From NCBI RefSeq assembly GCF_013376005.1, contig NZ_JABMJK010000020.1, positions 1 to 64,000 of the forward strand: a stretch of DNA of 64,000 nucleotides, in the 5' to 3' direction. The position numbers and the translations under genes are program-made. The number at the start of each line of letters is the position of its first letter. Positions within the stretch are counted from its first letter, which is position 1. The stretch comes from Duganella sp. SG902. GTDB taxonomy: Bacteria > Pseudomonadota > Gammaproteobacteria > Burkholderiales > Burkholderiaceae_D. The notes below the pieces were generated by a model, which was given only the letters and a program-made list of their open reading frames with translations, was not told where the DNA came from and did not search any database. This document shows, piece after piece, positions 34,833 through 43,257 of this stretch.

Positions 34833-34948
34833 GCGGCTGCCGAAGGCGCAGGGATTTCCCTACACAAGATCAGCCTTGCCTTATAGGTGACGGCATAACG
34901 CAGCGGCATACTAACCGTGATCACTGCTTTTGACGGTAAGGAAAGAAC

Positions 34949-35278
34949 ATGAACGCAGCCTCGTTTTATAAAAAATACGTGGGCCGCCTCGGATCGGTGC
35001 TGCATCTGTTGGACCAGATTCTGGCCCAACCCCAGCCTGGCCGGGCCGGCGATGCGCAGGCGCGCTTGCGCCATCTGTTTGAGGAAGCCCTGACGACGTT
35101 TGAAACGGTCGCCGACCGCATGCATGCCCAGGCGCAGCGCGGTGGGTTGGCGATCGATGCCGAGCTGTGCGCCAGGCTGGGAGAATGCCGCGCCAAGCTG
35201 GCAGTGCTGGCGGAGCGGTGCGCCTTCAGTCAGGAGGACCTGGGCGAGGGTGCCCGTCTGCCAGGCGGCACGAAGTAA
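34949..35278 (+). CDS. Small helical hypothetical protein
   Basis: The product is 109 residues, mostly alpha-helical (YKKYVGRLGSVLHLLDQIL opening, two Cys in the C-terminal half at LCARLGEC). An AAGGAAAG ribosome binding site precedes it. No family is recognised and no signal peptide is seen. Confidence 0.5.
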   Translation: MNAASFYKKYVGRLGSVLHLLDQILAQPQPGRAGDAQARLRHLFEEALTTFETVADRMHAQAQRGGLAIDAELCARLGECRAKLAVLAERCAFSQEDLGEGARLPGGTK

Positions 35279-35330
35279 CGCCGCGGCTTGCCGGCCTGTC
35301 GAATTTCATCGCACGCTTTGGCGCTTGTTG

Positions 35331-35396
35331 TAGTCATTTCCTTACGGTTGTTTCGGGATACCGTCGCTGTTTTTCGAGGACGGGATTGCCTATAGT
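35331..35396 (+). promoter_or_regulatory. Putative activator box and -10 element upstream of chemoreceptor
   Basis: Box ATTTCCTTAC at 35336-35345; -10-like TATAGT at 35391-35396, 55 nt from box start to hexamer start. No -35 consensus is present. The same layout occurs at 37155, 40231 and 43136. Confidence 0.5.
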
Positions 35397-35511
35397 TGAG
35401 GCGAGTGCCGAGTGCACCGAGATCCGGTCCCGGCGACGCGATAACGTGGAGTGCAAGGAACCGGCTACTTAACACCATCGTTTCCATGAAACGGAACAGC
35501 CGGGGGCTACA

Positions 35512-37125
35512 ATGAAAATCGCAAATCTGAAAATCGGAACCAGGCTAGGACTGGCTTTTACCGCGCTGCTCGCGCTGCTGCTGGGCGTCGCCTACATGGG
35601 CTGGTCCGCGCTGGAGAGCACCAAGGCGGAGGCCGATACCGTCATCACCCAGAACTTTCAGAGGATCGACGCCGCCTCCGATATCCAGCGCGAGCTCAAT
35701 ATGTGCGCGCGCGCCGTCCGCAATTACATTCTGTTTGCCGACAGCCGCCAGAAAGCCATCATGCTGAAGCGCCTGGATACCGCCCTGCACAATATGGACG
35801 AGCCGATAGAGCGCATGCATGGGCTGGCGAAGAATGACGCCTCCCAGCAACTGCTGGCCGAATTGGAGAGCGGTCGCGCCGTCGTCACGCCACTGTTCCG
35901 GCGGGTCGTGGCGCTGGTGGACGCCGGCCAGAGCGAAGCGGCCACAAAATTCTTGCTCGATTCGCTGCAGACGCCGCAGGACCAGCTGTTTGACACGATC
36001 AAGCGCATGATCGCGCTGCAGGAGCAATATAATGCGGCGGCGATCGAGCACATGAACCAGGAATATCATTTCGCCGCGCGCGCCCTGCTGATTGCCGTGG
36101 CCTTGTCGCTCATCGGTGGCGCCGTGTGCGCGTGGCTGATTACGCGCTCGATCACCGGCCCGCTCCGGCGCGCCGTGGCGGTCGCCAAGGCCGTCGCCGC
36201 CGGCGACCTCACCAGCGTGATCGCGGTGCATTCGGCCGACGAAACGGGCGAGTTGCTGCGGGCGCTGCGCGAGATGAACGCCAGCCTGGTCAATCTGGTG
36301 GGCCAGGTCCGCAACAGCAGCGACGTGATCGCCTCCGCGTCGGGACAAATCGCCAGCGGCAATATGGACTTGTCCGTGCGGACCGAGCAGCAGGCTGGCT
36401 CGCTGGAGGAAACGGCGGCGTCGATGGAGCAGATCGCCTCCACCGTCAGGCAGAGCGCCGACCATGCGCGGCGGGCCAATCAGCTGTCGATCTCGGCCTC
36501 CAGGGTGGCGCGCGAAGGCGGCGCGGTGGTCACGCAAGTGGTCGATACGATGGCGGCGATCAATGCCGCCTCCGGCAAGATTGTGCAGATCATCGCGGTC
36601 ATCGACGGCATCGCGTTCCAGACCAATATCCTGGCCTTGAACGCGGCGGTGGAGGCGGCGCGTGCCGGTGAGCAGGGCCGCGGCTTCGCGGTGGTGGCCG
36701 GCGAGGTGCGCACGCTGGCGCAACGCTCCGCCGCGGCCGCCAAGGACATCAAGGCCCTGATCGGCGACTCGGTGGCGCAAGTCGATGCCGGCACCGGACT
36801 GGCCGCGCGGGCGGGCGCGACCATGAATTCGGTGGTCGAGAGTATCCAGAACGTCACTGACATCATGGGCGAGATTGCCGCGGCCGCGCAGGAGCAGACG
36901 GCCGGCATCGGGCAGGTCAACCGCGCCATCATCCAGATGGATGCGGTGACCCAGCAGAACGCGTCGCTGGTGGAGGAGGCGGCCGCCGCCTCGCGCTCGC
37001 TGCAGGACCTGGCCGGCACCTTGTCCGAGGTGGTCGGCGTGTTCAAGCTGGACTTCAATCGCGGTCAGTCGTCGCCTGTCATCGCCACGCGCCGCGTGCA
37101 GCAGCCGAGACTGCTCGCCTGCTGA
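35512..37125 (+). CDS. Methyl-accepting chemotaxis protein
   Basis: The product is 537 residues: transmembrane segment 1 (about 11-32), a periplasmic four-helix bundle sensor (about 33-188), transmembrane segment 2 (about 190-211), HAMP (about 212-265) and the signalling domain with the hairpin tip EAARAGEQGRGFAVVAGEVR. It is of the Tsr/Tar-like class without a recognisable CheR-tethering pentapeptide at the C-terminus. No che genes are adjacent. Its upstream region shares a promoter layout with the three signalling and uptake genes downstream. Confidence 0.94.
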   Translation: MKIANLKIGTRLGLAFTALLALLLGVAYMGWSALESTKAEADTVITQNFQRIDAASDIQRELNMCARAVRNYILFADSRQKAIMLKRLDTALHNMDEPIERMHGLAKNDASQQLLAELESGRAVVTPLFRRVVALVDAGQSEAATKFLLDSLQTPQDQLFDTIKRMIALQEQYNAAAIEHMNQEYHFAARALLIAVALSLIGGAVCAWLITRSITGPLRRAVAVAKAVAAGDLTSVIAVHSADETGELLRALREMNASLVNLVGQVRNSSDVIASASGQIASGNMDLSVRTEQQAGSLEETAASMEQIASTVRQSADHARRANQLSISASRVAREGGAVVTQVVDTMAAINAASGKIVQIIAVIDGIAFQTNILALNAAVEAARAGEQGRGFAVVAGEVRTLAQRSAAAAKDIKALIGDSVAQVDAGTGLAARAGATMNSVVESIQNVTDIMGEIAAAAQEQTAGIGQVNRAIIQMDAVTQQNASLVEEAAAASRSLQDLAGTLSEVVGVFKLDFNRGQSSPVIATRRVQQPRLLAC

Positions 37126-37154
37126 TGCCGGCGGGAGCGGCCGGCCGCTCCGAT

Positions 37155-37220
37155 TCAGGAAAACCCTACAGTAAGTTCAGTTCAGCCCGATATCCCGCCT
37201 GGCGCAGGGCGGGGTAGGAT
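37155..37220 (+). promoter_or_regulatory. Putative activator box and -10 element upstream of diguanylate cyclase
   Basis: TCAGGAAAACCCTAC at 37155-37169 aligns with TCAGGATTTCCTTAC at 40231-40245. A TAGGAT hexamer at 37215-37220 lies 55 nt from the box position equivalent to 40236. The hexamer is the weakest of the four. Confidence 0.4.
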
Positions 37221-37257
37221 CGAGGTCCCGGCGGCATCTCGACAACACGGTTAAAGT

Positions 37258-40197
37258 ATGGCGCTTTATGTCTATTTCCTGCTCACGCTCGCAGTCCTGC
37301 TGCCGGGTTTCCGCGGTGGCGACGCCGCGGCGCAGCAACTGCCGCTGCACTATCTAGGCCAGCAGGAGGGCTTGGGCAATCTGTCGGTCAATGCCCTCGA
37401 ACAGGACGCCTCCGGCTACTTGTGGGTGGGCACGGACAATGGCTTGTTCCGCTATAACGGCAAGCAGTTCCAGCGCTACGCTCAGGCCGAGGGCATGGTG
37501 GGCACGCAAGTCACGGCGTTGCTGGCCGATCGTCTGGCGCGGCTGTGGGTGGGGACCGCTGATGGCGCTTACCTGCTCAGGGGGCGCCGTCTGCTGCCGC
37601 TGCGGGCAGCCGGCGCCGCGCTGCCGGTCGACGCTGGCCAGTCGCTGACGCCTGGTCCGCAGGGCAAGCTGCTGCTGGTGAGTTCGGGCCGGCTGTACGA
37701 GGCCGACCCCCAGCCCGATGCTGCGGGGTATGTCAACGCCCGTGCTGTCTTCAGTAAAGTCGAGCGCCAGGCCTTGCCTCAACTCGACCAGCTGGCTGGC
37801 GTCCTGGCCGAAGCCGATGGCGACGTATGGATGGGCTGCGGCGCCGCGCTGTGTGTGCGAAGCCGGCGCGGCGTGGCGGTGTGGGGCGTGGCCGCCGGCG
37901 TTCCCGAGGACCGTTGGCTCAACCTGCGGCGCGGCAGCGACGGCTGGCTGTGGGCGCGCGGCCAGCACCATGTGATTGTGCTGTCACCGGGGGCGCACCG
38001 CTTTCATGAGCGCAGCCCGCGCGCCAACGTGATGCGCAAGGTGGCCGTGGCCACGGCCTTGGTGGAGGACGGCGATCACCGCATGCTCATCAATACCGAC
38101 CAGGGACTGGCGCGCTGGCATGCCGGTGGCTGGCAGTACTTCGGCGGCGCCAACGGCTTGCGCATGGGCGGCGGCGTGCCGGCCATGCTGGTGGACCGCG
38201 ACCACGGGCTGTGGCTCGGCACCGCCGGTCACGGCCTGGTGCGCTGGAAGGGCTACGACAATTGGGAAAACTGGGGCGCGCCCCAGGGCCTGCCCGACGA
38301 TCACGTGTTTGCCTTCCTGCGCGATCGCGCAGGAAGGCTGCGGATTGGCACCCGTTCCGGCATGGCCATGCTGGCCGGCGGCGCGGCCGCGCGCGCCGTG
38401 CCGGTGCCGGGCTACCGGCACGAACAATGGAACAGCATGGTGCAGGACCGGCGTGGCAACCTGTGGAGCAGCAGCTATACCGGCAGCTTGGTGCGCGAGG
38501 ACGCGGCCAGCGGCCAAGTGCGGCAGGTGGCCACGCTGGACATGATTTTCGGGCTGCTGGCGGATCGCCAGGGGCGGATCTGGATCAGCAGCGCCACCGG
38601 CCTCTATGTGCTCGATCCGGCGGCGGCGGCGCCGGTGGCGCGCCGCCCGGCCGGCCTGCCGGCCGGCAGCGCGCTGCTGAGCGAGCTGACGCGGCGCAGC
38701 TGCCAGGGCCGTGACGGCACGCTGTGGTTCCTGACCGGCGCCCAGCTGTGGCGGTTGCGTGACGGCAGCTGGCAAGACTATCTGCTGCGCCGGCACAACG
38801 AGCCGGAGTTTGACATGCTGGCGTGCTCGGCCGACGGCAGCGTATGGCTGGGACAGGGCTCGGCCGGCTTGTGGCGGGCCAGCGTGACGGCCGGGGGGCT
38901 GGTCAAGCGGGCGCTGTCATCTGCGGCGCTGCGCGATAAAGTGCTGCTGAGCATGCACGAGGACCGGCATGGCCGGTTATGGCTGGGGACGGATGCCGGC
39001 CTGGTGCTGTGGGACCGCAAACAGTGGCGCCAGTTTGACAGCAGCGACGGCCTGGCATGGAACGATATCAATGCGCGGCCATTCTACGAAGAGGCCGATG
39101 GCACGCTATGGATCGCCACCAGCAACGGCGCCTCCCACATCATTCATCCCGAGCGGCTGTTGGCGCCGTATCCGCTGTCGGCGATAGTGGAGGAGGTGGA
39201 GCGCGATGGCAGGGCGGTGCGCCTCGGCGATGGCGACGCCTTGCCGTGGTCCGCCGGTGCGCTGCATCTGACCATCGCCAGCCTCAGCTACCAGCATCGC
39301 GATGCCTTGCGCTTCCGCTACCGGCTGGCCGGACTGGAGACGGACTGGACAATCTCGGCCTCGCCGACGCCGCGCTACGCCGCGCTGCCGCCGGGCGATT
39401 ACCGTTTCGAATATCAGGTGCTGAATCAGGATACCGACAGCAGCTCGGCCTTGGCGGAATTACGTTTCACCATCCTGCCGCCGTGGTGGCGCAGCCTTTG
39501 GTTCATGCTGCTGTGCGCGCTTTTGCTGGTGGCCGGCGTCGGACAGTTGCATCGCTGGCGCGTGCGCGGCCTGCGCCAGCGCGCCGCGCAGATGGAGTTG
39601 CTGGTGCAGGCCCGCACCCGCGAGCTTGAGCTGTCACAGGAAGCGTTGCGCGAGCGCGCCCTGCGCGATGGCCTGACGAAGGCCTGGAACCGCGCGGCGG
39701 TGCTGGAAATGCTCGACCAGCTGATCGCCAAGGGGCCACGGGAGGGCGGTGCCTTCCTGCTGTGCCTGATGGACCTGGATTTCTTCAAGCGCATCAACGA
39801 TAACTATGGCCACCTGGCCGGCGACGCCGTGCTGTGCCAACTGGTACAGCGCCTGATGGCCGGGGTGCGGCCGTACGACCTGGTGGGGCGCTATGGCGGC
39901 GAAGAATTCCTGGTCTTGCTGACCGATGTCGATGGCGCCGACGGCGCCGCCCGCGTCGAGCACCTGCGGCGCAGCATCGCAGCCACGCCGTTCGACCTCG
40001 GCGCGCAGGGGCCGTTGAAGGTGACCGCCAGCATTGGCGTGGCGGTGTTCGATCCGTCCCGGCCGGTTGCCGGGCTGGAGCTGGTGCGGCGCGCCGACCT
40101 GGCCCTGTACCGGGCCAAGGCGCTGGGCCGCAACCGCGTCGAATTCGCCTGCGCCGAAGATGCCGCCACCGATGCGCCGCATCCTCAGTCCCCTTAG
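37258..40197 (+). CDS. Propeller-sensor diguanylate cyclase (Reg_prop, Y_Y_Y, GGDEF)
   Basis: The product is 979 residues: a signal peptide or anchor (1-25), about 600 residues of two-component-regulator propeller repeats (YLWVGTDNGLFRYNG and similar), a Y_Y_Y domain (about 655-735), a membrane helix (about 744-766), a short coiled-coil, and GGDEF. The active site GGEEF is at 880-884 with an intact RxxD inhibitory site (871-874), so it should make c-di-GMP with product feedback. The architecture equals hybrid sensors that detect polysaccharide fragments in the periplasm, with a cyclase in place of the kinase. Confidence 0.94.
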   Translation: MALYVYFLLTLAVLLPGFRGGDAAAQQLPLHYLGQQEGLGNLSVNALEQDASGYLWVGTDNGLFRYNGKQFQRYAQAEGMVGTQVTALLADRLARLWVGTADGAYLLRGRRLLPLRAAGAALPVDAGQSLTPGPQGKLLLVSSGRLYEADPQPDAAGYVNARAVFSKVERQALPQLDQLAGVLAEADGDVWMGCGAALCVRSRRGVAVWGVAAGVPEDRWLNLRRGSDGWLWARGQHHVIVLSPGAHRFHERSPRANVMRKVAVATALVEDGDHRMLINTDQGLARWHAGGWQYFGGANGLRMGGGVPAMLVDRDHGLWLGTAGHGLVRWKGYDNWENWGAPQGLPDDHVFAFLRDRAGRLRIGTRSGMAMLAGGAAARAVPVPGYRHEQWNSMVQDRRGNLWSSSYTGSLVREDAASGQVRQVATLDMIFGLLADRQGRIWISSATGLYVLDPAAAAPVARRPAGLPAGSALLSELTRRSCQGRDGTLWFLTGAQLWRLRDGSWQDYLLRRHNEPEFDMLACSADGSVWLGQGSAGLWRASVTAGGLVKRALSSAALRDKVLLSMHEDRHGRLWLGTDAGLVLWDRKQWRQFDSSDGLAWNDINARPFYEEADGTLWIATSNGASHIIHPERLLAPYPLSAIVEEVERDGRAVRLGDGDALPWSAGALHLTIASLSYQHRDALRFRYRLAGLETDWTISASPTPRYAALPPGDYRFEYQVLNQDTDSSSALAELRFTILPPWWRSLWFMLLCALLLVAGVGQLHRWRVRGLRQRAAQMELLVQARTRELELSQEALRERALRDGLTKAWNRAAVLEMLDQLIAKGPREGGAFLLCLMDLDFFKRINDNYGHLAGDAVLCQLVQRLMAGVRPYDLVGRYGGEEFLVLLTDVDGADGAARVEHLRRSIAATPFDLGAQGPLKVTASIGVAVFDPSRPVAGLELVRRADLALYRAKALGRNRVEFACAEDAATDAPHPQSP

Positions 40198-40230
40198 CTG
40201 AAAGCATTGCATGCCCGTCCCGGCGCGTTT

Positions 40231-40296
40231 TCAGGATTTCCTTACCCAGCGGTTGGCACTTACCTGAGTGTGCAATCTGGGACTTTTGCCTATGCT
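40231..40296 (+). promoter_or_regulatory. Putative activator box and -10 element upstream of response regulator
   Basis: TCAGGATTTCCTTAC (40231-40245) contains AGGA-TT-TCCT. TATGCT at 40291-40296 lies 55 nt from the start of ATTTCC, and the 40-nt gap to TTGCCTAT is identical in length to that at 35336. Confidence 0.5.
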
Positions 40297-40325
40297 GGGT
40301 TTCTTTTTCCTGAAAGCCGAGCGCC

Positions 40326-40958
40326 ATGATTCGCCTCCTGATTGCCGATGATCACGCCATAGTCTCCAGCGGACTGTTGCAGCTGTTTAGCCTGTCGAGC
40401 GACGTGTGCGTGGTGGCCCTGGCCACCAACGGCGGCCAGGTGATCGATAGCCTGCGCACCACGCCATGCGACCTGGTGTTGCTGGACATGTCGATGCCCG
40501 GCATTAGCGGTATCGACCTGATCGGCCGCATCCGCGTGCGCGCGCCGGCCCTGCCCATCCTGGTGCTGAGCATGCACAATGAAGCGCTGGTGGTGCGGCG
40601 CGCCCTGAAAGCTGGCGCCAACGGCTACATGACCAAGGACTGCGATCCGGAAGCCTTGTTGCTGGCGGTGCGCAAAGTGGCCGCTGGCGGCCGCTACCTG
40701 GACCCGGGCCTGGCCGAGCAGATGGTGTTCGACACCGATAGCGACCAGTTCAAGCACCCGCACGAGCAACTGTCCAACCGCGAGCTGTGCATTTTCCGTC
40801 TTTTTGTGTCTGGCATGGGCGTCAACCAGATCGCGGATGAACTGGCCATCAGCAATAAAACCGTCAGCACCCACAAGGCGCGGCTGATGCAGAAGATGGG
40901 TTTCCAGAGCAACGCGGACATGCTGCGCTATGGGGTAGACCACAACCTGGGCAGCTAG
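40326..40958 (+). CDS. NarL/FixJ-type response regulator
   Basis: The product is 210 residues: a receiver domain with acidic pocket (ADDH), phosphoacceptor Asp54 (LLDMSMPG) and Lys near 105 (TKDC), then a LuxR-type helix-turn-helix (about 145-205, SNRELCIFRLFVSGMG opening). The EIIC-EAL gene begins 1 bp after its stop, so they are co-transcribed. No cognate kinase is adjacent. It is a candidate activator for the shared promoter boxes. Confidence 0.93.
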   Translation: MIRLLIADDHAIVSSGLLQLFSLSSDVCVVALATNGGQVIDSLRTTPCDLVLLDMSMPGISGIDLIGRIRVRAPALPILVLSMHNEALVVRRALKAGANGYMTKDCDPEALLLAVRKVAAGGRYLDPGLAEQMVFDTDSDQFKHPHEQLSNRELCIFRLFVSGMGVNQIADELAISNKTVSTHKARLMQKMGFQSNADMLRYGVDHNLGS

Positions 40959-40959
40959 C

Positions 40960-43137
40960 ATGCCCGCTTCCACACCCCGCACGAGAACTTGCCGGCCCCG
41001 GCGGCGCGCGATCACTGCTGTCGCCTGGGGACGAGCGGTGTCCGCATGGCTGGCCAGGCCGGCGGCCCGGTTGGCGCTGTGGGTGGTCACGGTGCGCGAT
41101 AGTTTCATGCTGCTGTTGCCGCTCACGCTGCTGGGGGTAACGGCGACCTTGCTGGTGAACCTGCCGTTTCCAGCGGCGCAGGGCTGGCTGGCGCGCCTGC
41201 TCGGCGGCGGCGGGCAGGGCGCGGCGCAGCAAGTGATGAGTGCCAGCTACGGCATGTTTGGCCTGGCGCTGGCGGTGATCGTCAGCGTGCGGCTGGCGCG
41301 CAGGCTGGCGCATGACGCCGACAGCGAAGCGTTGCCGCAGGCCTGGGTCGCGATGGCGGCCCTGGTCAACTTCGTGCTGTGGATGAGCGTGACCGGCGGC
41401 CCGGCCGCGCTGAGCCTGGGCTACCATGCCCTGCTGCAGGGCATGCTGATCGGGCTGGCGACCGCTGAACTTCTACTGCCGCTGGCCACGCTGTGCCGGG
41501 CGGCGCCCGACTACGACTGCGAGCCGATGTTCCACCATGCGGTATGCATGACGGTGCCGGTGGCGCTGCTGGCGTTGTTGGTGCTGCTGGCGGCCAGTTT
41601 GTGGGCGGTGCTGGCGCCGCTATTGCTGGACGGCCTGTGCGGTTGGTCGCGGTCCCTGGCGCCGTGGTTGCGGCACGAGTGGCTGCTCAATAGCGGTGCC
41701 GTGCTGCTCAACCATCTATTGTGGTTTGTCGGCATCCCCGGCAACGAGATCCTGGACCAACTGAGCCGGTCGCTGTTCGGCGTGACCAGCGCCGCCTATC
41801 TGCCGGAGGCCAACTGGCGTCCCCTGATCAACGCCTTCGGTTTGCCGGGTGGCGCGGGCGCCACCTTGGGTTTGGTGCTGGCCTTGCTGATCGAGGTGCG
41901 CGAGGGACCGTTGCGCCGCCTGGCGATGCTGTCGCTGCTGCCCTCGGCCTTCAATATCAGCGAACTGCTGGTGTTTGGCCTGCCGTTGGCGCTCAATCCG
42001 CTGTTCCTATTGCCGTTCCTGCTGGTGCCGCTGCTGCTGACTCTGCTGGCGGCGGCGGCGGTGCATGGCGGCCTGCTGGTCGTGCACGATGTCGGCGTGC
42101 CGTGGGCCACGCCGATGCTGTTGTCAGGTTACCTGGTCAGCGACTCCTGGCGCGGCCCGGCGCTGCAAGTATGCGGCCTGCTGATCAGCACCCTGATCTA
42201 CCTGCCGTTTGTGCGGCGCGCCGAGGCGCGGCGGGTGCGCAAGCAGAGCGCGGCGTTCGAGACCACCATTCAGGCGATTGTCGCGCCGGCCCAGCCGCAT
42301 TTGCGGCTGATGGCGCTCCCTGGCCAGGCCGGTCTGATCGCGCGCGGCCTGCTGGCCACCTTGAGCCGCGACATCGGCACCCCGGCGGTGACGCTGGCGT
42401 TCCAGCCCAAACATGACCGCCAGGGCGTCGCCGTCGGGGTGGAGGCGCTGTTGCGCTGGAGGCACGCACGTTACGGCCCGGTGCGCGCCGACGCTACCGT
42501 CAGCCTGGCCGAGGAGAGTGGCCTCATCGGCCGCCTCGGGGCCTGGGTGCTGGAAGAGGCCTGCGCCTGCAAGGCGCGCTGGAACCAGCTCGGGCTGGGG
42601 TATATCGTGATGGCGATTAATGTTTCACCGCTCCAGCTCGACGCGCCGGAATTGCCGTTGCTGCTGGCGCGCTGCCTGAAGCGCTACCACCTGCATCCCT
42701 GCGAAATCCAGCTCGAAATCACCGAGAGCCAGGCCATCTCGCTGCATCAGGTGGTGGACCGCAACCTGGCCGCCATCGTCGACATGGGGGTCACGCTGGC
42801 GATGGACGACTTCGGCATGGGCTATTCCTCCCTGCTGCATATGCGCCGTTTCCAGATCCACGCCATCAAGATGGATGGCTCGCTGACGCGCGACGTGCTG
42901 ACCAATCCCATCAGCCGCGACATCATCCAGACGGTGGCGGCACTGGGCCAGGCGCGCCAGGTCGAGGTGGTCGCCGAGTTCGTGGAAAGCGCGGCCCAGC
43001 GCGATGCGTTGGCCGCGCTCGGCTGCGACGTGTTCCAGGGTTACCTGTACAGCCAGCCGCTGCCGGCGGACGAGTGCGCGCGCTACCTGCTGGCGGCGGG
43101 CATGCCGGCCCGGTCGCATTTTTCCTTACCCCGCTAG
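40960..43137 (+). CDS. PTS EIIC-like membrane domain fused to EAL phosphodiesterase
   Basis: The product is 725 residues. Residues about 40-430 form a multi-helix membrane domain resembling the lactose/cellobiose-type PTS EIIC. Residues about 455-715 form an EAL domain with EAL (495-497), INVSP, EITES, DDFGMGYSS, KMDGS, VVAEFVE and QGYLYS, so all the metal and substrate ligands appear present and c-di-GMP hydrolysis is likely. No EIIA or EIIB gene is nearby, so the membrane part probably senses a sugar rather than transporting it, which is inference. Confidence 0.88.
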   Translation: MPASTPRTRTCRPRRRAITAVAWGRAVSAWLARPAARLALWVVTVRDSFMLLLPLTLLGVTATLLVNLPFPAAQGWLARLLGGGGQGAAQQVMSASYGMFGLALAVIVSVRLARRLAHDADSEALPQAWVAMAALVNFVLWMSVTGGPAALSLGYHALLQGMLIGLATAELLLPLATLCRAAPDYDCEPMFHHAVCMTVPVALLALLVLLAASLWAVLAPLLLDGLCGWSRSLAPWLRHEWLLNSGAVLLNHLLWFVGIPGNEILDQLSRSLFGVTSAAYLPEANWRPLINAFGLPGGAGATLGLVLALLIEVREGPLRRLAMLSLLPSAFNISELLVFGLPLALNPLFLLPFLLVPLLLTLLAAAAVHGGLLVVHDVGVPWATPMLLSGYLVSDSWRGPALQVCGLLISTLIYLPFVRRAEARRVRKQSAAFETTIQAIVAPAQPHLRLMALPGQAGLIARGLLATLSRDIGTPAVTLAFQPKHDRQGVAVGVEALLRWRHARYGPVRADATVSLAEESGLIGRLGAWVLEEACACKARWNQLGLGYIVMAINVSPLQLDAPELPLLLARCLKRYHLHPCEIQLEITESQAISLHQVVDRNLAAIVDMGVTLAMDDFGMGYSSLLHMRRFQIHAIKMDGSLTRDVLTNPISRDIIQTVAALGQARQVEVVAEFVESAAQRDALAALGCDVFQGYLYSQPLPADECARYLLAAGMPARSHFSLPR

Positions 43138-43200
43138 CAGATTTCCTTAGGCAAGTTTAAGGCCGGCCTTATGTTGGCCCTGGCGCCCGCTGCGTATGCT
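43136..43200 (+). promoter_or_regulatory. Putative activator box and -10 element upstream of TonB receptor
   Basis: ATTTCCTTAG at 43141-43150 and TATGCT at 43195-43200, 54 nt apart by the same measure. A second TTTCCTTAC lies at 43121-43129, inside the end of the EIIC-EAL gene. Confidence 0.45.
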
Positions 43201-43257
43201 GATTCAGCATTTCGAAAGACACAATCCAACAATAAATACGCTTTTGAGGGAGTTTGA

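Noticed and set aside
37134..37151. GGAGCGGCCGGCCGCTCC palindrome after the chemoreceptor gene
   Set aside because: There is no T run, and such GC palindromes are expected in this composition; it could be a weak transcript end but is not supported further.
40250..40275. GGCAC near TGC considered as a sigma-54 promoter for the response regulator
   Set aside because: The distance between the GG and GC elements is 15 nt rather than 10.
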